A program made the translations under genes and the position numbers. A stretch of DNA of 5,738 nucleotides from Spirochaetota bacterium (lineage in GTDB: Bacteria > Spirochaetota > Spirochaetia > SZUA-6), in the NCBI GenBank assembly GCA_003641675.1, contig QNBI01000149.1, forward strand, positions 1 through 5,738. The letters are read 5' to 3'. Positions 1-4,212 of the stretch are shown here, one piece after another (within the stretch, counting starts at the first letter, position 1; the number at the start of each line of letters is the position of its first letter). Under the pieces are notes generated by a model. The model did not search any database. It saw nothing but the letters and a program-made list of their open reading frames with translations, and had not been told where the DNA came from.

Positions 1-817
1 TCTTTTCGATTAATTTTTTAAAAATATCTCTGTATTCAGGTTTGCTGTTTATCAGGGGTATCCCCTGGGAGTATCCCTCGGCGATTTTTCGTGAAAACGG
101 AATTTCAAGGAGTATTTTAACTCCTCTTTTTTCTGCAAATTTCCGTGCGCTGGTGTTGTTTTTATCATGCTTGTTTACAACAATTCCATGTGGTTTCCCC
201 AAATCGCGTATCACCTCTAAAGCGAGTTCCAGGTCATTTAACCCGAAAGGTGTAGGTTCTGTAACTAGTATAACAAAATCACTGTCTTTAACGGTTTCCA
301 CTACGGGGCAGGATGTACCGGGAGGAGAATCGATAATAGTTATTCCTTTTCCGGAGAAATATTTTTTCATTCCGCTTATAAGGGGAACTGCAGAGGGTAT
401 TCCTATATCCAGAATTCCTTCTATGAAATGATTGCTGTTTCCGATATTTATTGTTCCTATGCTCTTGGGTTTTTCAACTATTGTTCCCGGCACAGGGCAG
501 ACAAACTTACATACTCCGCAGTTATGACAGAGTTCGTTGAAAAAAAGTATTTTTTTTGCCTGTGGTATAACTGATATTGCATTATATACGCATGCTTCGG
601 CGCATTTACCGCAGAAGGTACATGTGTTTTCATTAAATTCGGGTATGGGCACGGTAAAACGAATTGTTTTTTCTATTTCGGGATTTATCAATATAGCGCC
701 GTTTGGTTCTTCATCGTCCATATCGATATATGTTGAACCTGTGTAGGAAAGTGCAAGTGAAGTGGATACAAGTGTCTTGCCCGTACCGCCTTTACCGGAA
801 GAAACAGCAATATTCAT
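1..817 (-). CDS. MinD-superfamily P-loop ATPase with inserted 2x[4Fe-4S] ferredoxin domain (3' end beyond window)
   Basis: The protein starts at ATG 817-815 and reads open for 272 codons to the window edge. Relatives are about 280-290 residues, so only a few residues should be missing. Residues 8-15 (GKGGTGKT) are the deviant Walker A of the MinD/ParA/Mrp class. D163-S-P-P-G167 is the Walker B/switch II region, and V-T-E-P-T-P at 185-190 is typical of the family. Between them, residues 66-107 form a bacterial-type ferredoxin insert with two cysteine sets, C66/C69/C72/C76 and C97/C100/C103/C107, enough for two [4Fe-4S] clusters. A ninth cysteine, C170, follows switch II. No signal peptide or membrane segment is seen, so the protein is cytosolic. 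It lies 24 bp after the NifX-like gene on the same strand and probably shares its transcript. Its own Shine-Dalgarno is weak, which suggests translational coupling. From the family (COG1149 type), an ATP-driven Fe-S or metal-cofactor carrier role is inferred. The substrate is unknown. Confidence 0.9.
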   Translation of the reverse strand, partial: MNIAVSSGKGGTGKTLVSTSLALSYTGSTYIDMDDEEPNGAILINPEIEKTIRFTVPIPEFNENTCTFCGKCAEACVYNAISVIPQAKKILFFNELCHNCGVCKFVCPVPGTIVEKPKSIGTINIGNSNHFIEGILDIGIPSAVPLISGMKKYFSGKGITIIDSPPGTSCPVVETVKDSDFVILVTEPTPFGLNDLELALEVIRDLGKPHGIVVNKHDKNNTSARKFAEKRGVKILLEIPFSRKIAEGYSQGIPLINSKPEYRDIFKKLIEK

Positions 818-841
818 AGCTCTATAGATTTTTATTCTTAA

Positions 842-1162
842 TTATTTAAGGGACTTTAAGAATTCGGAAATAGCTTCTTTAATGGTTCCCTGAAAGGCGA
901 AGAGCTTAACGCCTGCTTCTGTAAGCGCCCCGGTTGCGTTTGGCCCTGTATGTGGGCCTATAGCTGCCTCGTAGCCTTTCTGTCCTATATAGTTGGAAAC
1001 CTGCACTCCGACTCCGCCTGTTCCGTCTTTATACGGGTTATCTACCGCTTCTATAATTTCCTGTTTTTCTGTATCGTAACCCATAAGGACCGGGCATCTT
1101 GCAAATCTTTCTGCAATATTAGAATCTAAGCTTTTACCATCTGCTGCAATGAATATTTTCAT
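842..1162 (-). CDS. NifX/NifB-type dinitrogenase iron-molybdenum cofactor family protein
   Basis: This is a complete 106-residue protein, the normal length for the single-domain NifX/NafY/NifB-C-terminal family (COG1433, PF02579). It opens with a short beta strand, M-K-I-F-I-A-A-D-G, followed by the F20-A-R-C-P region. It carries the G-P-H-T-G-P-N-A turn at residues 69-76 and ends with T-E-A-G-V-K-L-F in the Rossmann-like fold. Known members bind FeMo-co, its precursors or other Fe-S clusters. There is one cysteine, C23. The ATG is well supported: AGGAG at 1173-1169 leaves a 6-nt spacer. The MinD-type ferredoxin ATPase follows 24 bp downstream, a pairing seen widely in anaerobes without nitrogenase. 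No nif gene is visible here, so nitrogen fixation should not be inferred. The likely role, by inference, is binding or handing over a metal cluster together with the ATPase. Confidence 0.9.
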   Translation of the reverse strand: MKIFIAADGKSLDSNIAERFARCPVLMGYDTEKQEIIEAVDNPYKDGTGGVGVQVSNYIGQKGYEAAIGPHTGPNATGALTEAGVKLFAFQGTIKEAISEFLKSLK

Positions 1163-1206
1163 ATGGAACTCCTCTCGATTGTGGGAATAATAGAAATCTC
1201 TTTAAA

Positions 1207-1235
1207 AGTATAATTGTAAGTTACAGATATTTGTA
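1207..1235 (-). promoter_or_regulatory. Weak candidate promoter for the NifX-like/ATPase unit
   Basis: The 112 bp between the upstream remnant and the NifX-like ATG must hold the promoter if the unit is transcribed separately. The best fit is TATACT (1212-1207) with a poor -35, TACAAA (1235-1230), at 17 bp. An 11-bp near-perfect palindrome, TGTAAGTTACA (1215-1225), lies in the spacer and could be an operator. The -35 matches consensus at only three of six positions, so this is a weak call. Confidence 0.25.
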
Positions 1236-1274
1236 CTAAATGGCAACATATTTTATTTCCTTTTTTTAAGAAAG

Positions 1275-1823
1275 TTATGTCCTCTGCTTAACCCACTCAT
1301 CTATTAATTTAAAGTGTGTATATTCGAGTTTGGAAATTATATCTATACCATAGGGGCGCTTGGGAATACAAACACCGCAGGATATACAGAAATCCGCCTT
1401 GTATTCTAATTTTGAATAAGCCTTTTTTGCTTCGAGGAATGCTTCCATTGCTCCGCCGGGATTAAATATCTGTTCAAGCTCTTCTAATGTCTATACATGG
1501 TGAAGTATTAAGAGGTCAACATGATCTGTATGGAGTCTTGTAAGGCTCTCTTCTATAGATTTATTAGCTCCCGCTTTATCCCGCAGATGACATTTTGTTG
1601 TTAAGAAACACTCATTACGTCTACTTTTTAGGGCAATCCCTACTTTTCGTTCAGATTCTCCTGCTCCGTATTCCGGAGCGGTTTCAATATAATTGCCGCC
1701 CTTATCAAGGTAGATATTTATAATCTGAGTCGCCTCTCTGTCTGATATTTCTAATAAATGGAAACCGCCTAAGCCTAGAATTGAGAGTTTTTCACCTGTT
1801 TTACCGAATTCACGTGTTTCCAA
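1275..1823 (-). pseudogene. Decayed 4Fe-4S aldo/keto reductase (in-frame stop plus internal deletion)
   Basis: The reading frame starts at TTG 1823, preceded by AAAGGAG with an 8-nt spacer. It encodes a normal aldo/keto reductase N-terminus: M-E-T-R-E-F-G-K-T-G, then the active-site strand N-Y-I-E-T-A-P-E-Y-G with Y52, K77 in L-T-T-K, and H108 in L-H-H-V. Glu47 sits where most members have the catalytic Asp. A TAG (1493-1491) follows residue 110. The same frame continues for 71 codons with clear family sequence, T-L-E-E-L-E-Q-I and P-G-G-A-M-E-A-F, then jumps to the C-terminal cluster region C-I-S-C-G-V-C-I-P-K-R-P-Y-G-I-D-I before TAA 1277-1275. Roughly 150 residues of the barrel are absent (182 codons against about 320-380 in relatives). 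The fourth cluster cysteine, expected before P-Y-G-I-D-I, is Arg, one base from Cys. Three independent lesions make a functional enzyme unlikely. A short 110-residue N-terminal product could still be translated. Confidence 0.85.
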
Positions 1824-1888
1824 TAAATAAACTCCTTTTTAATTTAGAGAGACATTAATAATTAAAATAAATATAGTTACAGGCTAAG

Positions 1889-1915
1889 CCGGTTGGATTT
1901 AAATATTAAAACCGG
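1889..1915. repeat. Short inverted repeat with 6-bp arms
   Basis: CCGGTT (1889-1894) and AACCGG (1910-1915) form perfect 6-bp arms around a 15-nt AT-rich loop. The structure overlaps the stop codon of the ferritin-like remnant. On the minus strand no U-tract follows, so it is not a convincing terminator. It could be a weak hairpin at the end of the remnant or chance. Confidence 0.4.
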
Positions 1916-2111
1916 AAGAGGCTGTTTTTTGTATTGTAGTATTGATCTATAATTCCGATCTGTTTTTTTAATGCATTGTAGTGGTCATTTTCCCATTTGG
2001 CTTTAGAATCTGTTGTTTTCTCAGCGGCAACCTTGTAAAGTTCTCGTCCTTCGATCTCACCTCTAATTGCGGTTTTAAAAGTTTCTTTTAAATTGATAGT
2101 ACTTCCTTCAT
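1906..2111 (-). pseudogene. Ferritin-like / rubrerythrin-type diiron protein remnant
   Basis: From 2097 to the TAA at 1908-1906 the minus strand encodes 63 residues resembling the ferritin-like/rubrerythrin domain. L-K-E-T-F-K-T-A-I-R-G-E-I-E-G-R-E-L-Y-K carries the first-helix metal-ligand glutamate. It is followed by the A-A-E-K-T-T-D-S-K-A-K turn and W-E-N-D-H-Y-N-A-L-K-K-Q with the second-helix E-x-x-H ligands. About ten residues expected between K-A-K and E-N-D-H are missing, and the later helices are absent. This frame has no ATG, GTG or TTG after its upstream TGA. The ATG at 2111-2109 sits directly downstream of a strong promoter but is out of register by one base, giving only M-K-E-V-L-S-I before TAA. 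A single-base loss near 2098 would explain this. Such proteins normally bind iron or reduce peroxide in anaerobes. The call rests on a short resemblance, so an unusual small protein is possible but less likely. Confidence 0.6.
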
Positions 2112-2118
2112 GGTTTTT

Positions 2119-2146
2119 ATTGTAGTATACCCTTTTTTGTTGTCAA
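2119..2146 (-). promoter_or_regulatory. Near-consensus sigma70 promoter of the ferritin-like remnant
   Basis: Perfect TTGACA (2146-2141) is followed after 16 bp by TACAAT (2124-2119), five of six matches to TATAAT. The only ATG downstream is at 2111, 7 nt past the -10 box, so transcription would begin about at the start codon, with no room for a Shine-Dalgarno. The -35 box abuts the U-tract of the pckG terminator. The promoter could still drive the remnants and perhaps the AKR fragment downstream. Confidence 0.7.
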
Positions 2147-2182
2147 ATAAAAAGGGCAAAGTTTTAAAACCCCGCCCTCTTC
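2147..2182 (-). terminator. Rho-independent terminator of pckG
   Basis: Read on the minus strand, an 8-bp stem forms between 2181-2174 (AAGAGGGC) and 2157-2150 (GCCCTTTT, with one G-T pair). Its 16-nt loop contains the self-complementary GTTTTAAAAC, and a T-rich tail runs to about 2147. It lies about 35 bp after the pckG stop, the right place to end that transcript. The A-rich opposite side means it may also work in the plus direction, though no plus-strand gene enters it. Confidence 0.8.
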
Positions 2183-2215
2183 TCATTCTTTAAAAATAAA
2201 TCTAAATTTTCCTGC

Positions 2216-4078
2216 CTAATAGTCAAAGGGGCTTATCCTGTCCCCGTATTTTTCCTGTGCTTCCTTTAGGTTTTTCTTTTCCTCTTCTAGTGTTGTGAAG
2301 ACGATTTCCGGGGTATCGGAAACTTTTGTTCTATAGATTTCCAGTATTCTGTCTATCTTCTTGATATTTTCCGGTACTCTAAGGCTGAACTGTTTTATAT
2401 AATCTTCCCTGGCGTAATCTTTGTTGAGAACCTCTTTAAAGAGTCTTTTTAGGTCTTCGTAAAGCGGTATAAAGCCTGTTGATGTCTTAATAGCCTCTGC
2501 TTCCCCATGCACTCTTAAATCCATCCATTTAAGCCATACCCTCTTATCCTGTCTTGTATTAAGGAAATTACCATCGTCATCTTTTAAGAAGTAGTTAACA
2601 GCAAAGATTAAAGGGGGTTTATCCGTGCTATTACCGAAGTCAAGATTGTGCTGAATATACTTGCCTATTGGGATAGAGAGGAAATCAAGGTTGGACATGG
2701 GGCTGTATTTTCTTACGCCGGTTTTACCCAATGTGGCAGCTGTGGTTTCGGATTCAAGAGAAGCACCCTTTGTTATAATGCCGTGTGTCCAGTTAAATGA
2801 CTGCTGAACAGGATTCCATGTATCGGAGTCTCTTCCACCATATATTATACCGCCTACTGGTACTCCTGCAGGATCGTGCATTTTGGGATCTCTATTGGGC
2901 AGAGAATCGAGGGCCAGCGTAAAGCGGGCATTTGGATGGGAAGCGGGGATATCCTTTCCCTCGGCATCTTTTTTGCCTTTGTACCATTCTCCGGAGTGAT
3001 TTCGCCCTTTTTCGGGTATTTTATCATCCATTCCTACCCAGTATGGCTTATCGTTGTATATTAGTATATTGGAAAAAATGAGCTCCCGTGGCGAGTGAAG
3101 TGCCGACCAAATCTCTGGATCATCCTTTGAATTTATTCCAAGTATTATTCCAAACATGCCGTTTTCCACATTTGCAGCCCTTACTTCTCCGTTTATCTTA
3201 CGCAGATAAGCAATGTCATCTCCTACAATACGTTCACCTGTTACCATAGCAGTTGATGTTTTACCGCACATAGAAGGAAATGCACCGGTAAAGTATGTTA
3301 CCCGGTTTTTAGGACCGTTAACACCCATTACGAACATATGCTCTGTAAGCCATCCCTCTTTAGATGCCTTATTTATTGCAAGCCTCATGGCGAGTTTTTT
3401 TAAGCCGAGTGTGTTTCCGCCGTACTGTGTATTTGTACTGTAGACAATTTCGTTATCCAGATCTATATATACCCTTCTATCTTTTATATTTTTACTTACA
3501 TTATTTTCCAGTTCTCCTTCGCTATGAACAAACCCAAAAAATTTATCCATCCCTTTTCTGTTTTTAAACTCTTTATATCCCGGCCTGTATAGTATCGTTT
3601 CGCTATGAGCAACATAAGATGAATCGGTTAGCTGAACGCAGGGAATTGTAAATTCGGAGTTGTTGGGACCCAGAGAATAAAAACAAATAAATAGTTCATG
3701 CCCCTCCATAATGTTTTTCATTATTCTGTTAATTTCCTTTAAACCCTCTTCCTTGTCTATAGAATTTATATTGGGCCCTAAATTTACTCCTTTGGGAAGC
3801 AGATACTTTGTATGTGCTTTATCACGTGCCTGGTCATAGTAACCGTCGTAGTGAATTGTATGTCCTTCCATGTTTAGCTTTGCTTCCTCGCCTGTTTCTA
3901 TTGCTCTATCTCTAATGTACTGTATATCAGCTTCTGAATCATCGGAAACAAACGCTTTTGCAGGATTAAGAAGTTTTATATATTTCACAAGGAACTCATT
4001 TAAAGCACTGTTCCCTATTGTTTCTATTTTTCTGTAATTTTCGTTCCCGAGAAAATCTTTTAGAAATTGGTCTGCCAT
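2216..4078 (-). CDS. pckG: Phosphoenolpyruvate carboxykinase (GTP)
   Basis: This intact 620-residue protein, the usual length of GTP-type PEPCK, interconverts oxaloacetate plus GTP and PEP plus GDP plus CO2. It links the C4-acid pool to gluconeogenesis or, run in reverse, to anaplerotic CO2 fixation. Visible motifs in order are the Y219-G-G-N-T-L-G-L-K-K substrate-binding segment, and the nucleotide P-loop A266-F-P-S-M-C-G-K-T-S with the family's reactive Cys271. V285-G-D-D-I-A-Y-L-R is the metal-binding kinase-2 region, and the flexible lid falls around 438-460. N495-Y-F-L-K-D-D-D-G-N-F-L is the guanine-binding area. The C-terminal third differs from animal enzymes and looks like the bacterial subgroup. 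The ATG at 4078 is supported by AGGGGG (4092-4087) with an 8-nt spacer. The stop is TAG and a clear terminator follows, so it is probably monocistronic. It is divergent from lysS across 132 bp. No strong promoter is evident: TATTAT (4136-4131) is a possible -10 without a good -35. Confidence 0.97.
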   Translation of the reverse strand: MADQFLKDFLGNENYRKIETIGNSALNEFLVKYIKLLNPAKAFVSDDSEADIQYIRDRAIETGEEAKLNMEGHTIHYDGYYDQARDKAHTKYLLPKGVNLGPNINSIDKEEGLKEINRIMKNIMEGHELFICFYSLGPNNSEFTIPCVQLTDSSYVAHSETILYRPGYKEFKNRKGMDKFFGFVHSEGELENNVSKNIKDRRVYIDLDNEIVYSTNTQYGGNTLGLKKLAMRLAINKASKEGWLTEHMFVMGVNGPKNRVTYFTGAFPSMCGKTSTAMVTGERIVGDDIAYLRKINGEVRAANVENGMFGIILGINSKDDPEIWSALHSPRELIFSNILIYNDKPYWVGMDDKIPEKGRNHSGEWYKGKKDAEGKDIPASHPNARFTLALDSLPNRDPKMHDPAGVPVGGIIYGGRDSDTWNPVQQSFNWTHGIITKGASLESETTAATLGKTGVRKYSPMSNLDFLSIPIGKYIQHNLDFGNSTDKPPLIFAVNYFLKDDDGNFLNTRQDKRVWLKWMDLRVHGEAEAIKTSTGFIPLYEDLKRLFKEVLNKDYAREDYIKQFSLRVPENIKKIDRILEIYRTKVSDTPEIVFTTLEEEKKNLKEAQEKYGDRISPFDY

Positions 4079-4145
4079 TTTTGCTACCCCCTGGTAAAAA
4101 TAGTTTTTATATCCTTAGCTTCATAAATATATAATATCAAGAAGA

Positions 4146-4167
4146 GAAAAGAAAGTTATTTCTTTTC
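4146..4167. repeat. Perfect 9-bp inverted repeat in the pckG-lysS spacer
   Basis: GAAAAGAAA (4146-4154) and TTTCTTTTC (4159-4167) are exact inverted arms separated by GTTA. The repeat ends 5 bp before the lysS -35 box. On the other side it lies where a pckG -35 region would sit if TATTAT (4136-4131) is the pckG -10. This placement between divergent genes fits a protein-binding operator. As RNA it would be a weak hairpin. Purine-rich simplicity leaves chance as an alternative. Confidence 0.5.
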
Positions 4168-4172
4168 CGTTC

Positions 4173-4201
4173 TTGAAAAAAGTCTTTAACTTCCATATAT
4201 T
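4173..4201 (+). promoter_or_regulatory. sigma70-type promoter of lysS, likely giving a leaderless mRNA
   Basis: TTGAAA (4173-4178) and TATATT (4196-4201), each five of six to consensus, are separated by an ideal 17 bp. Transcription should begin near 4208-4209, only 2-3 nt before the lysS ATG at 4211. No Shine-Dalgarno is found upstream of that ATG, which agrees with leaderless initiation. Confidence 0.75.
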
Positions 4202-4212
4202 CAATTGAATAT
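4197..4212. repeat. 16-bp perfect palindrome over the lysS -10 box and start codon
   Basis: ATATTCAATTGAATAT is a perfect 16-bp palindrome. It covers most of the -10 hexamer, the predicted transcription start and the first two bases of the ATG. A protein bound here would block initiation, so it is a candidate operator. AT-rich promoters make short palindromes more likely by chance, so a function is not established. Confidence 0.55.

Noticed and set aside
42..746. Plus-strand open frames of 129 and 69 codons
   Set aside because: They lie opposite the MinD-type ATPase, whose minus-strand frame has clear Walker and ferredoxin motifs. Their products show no family features.
842..1162. NifX-like gene as evidence of nitrogen fixation
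   Set aside because: The COG1433 family is common in non-fixing anaerobes, and no nifHDKENB gene is visible.
1491..1493. In-frame TAG in the aldo/keto reductase as pyrrolysine or programmed read-through
   Set aside because: The same gene has lost a large internal block and a cluster cysteine, and pckG in this window ends with TAG as a normal stop. Decay explains it better.
2876..3567. Three plus-strand open frames of 62-76 codons
   Set aside because: All are antisense to conserved pckG sequence, including the P-loop region, and have no recognisable product.
4079..4210. T-box or riboswitch leader for lysS
   Set aside because: The predicted start point is at the ATG, leaving no leader. The 132-bp spacer has no T-box-like or lysine-riboswitch-like structure that I can see.
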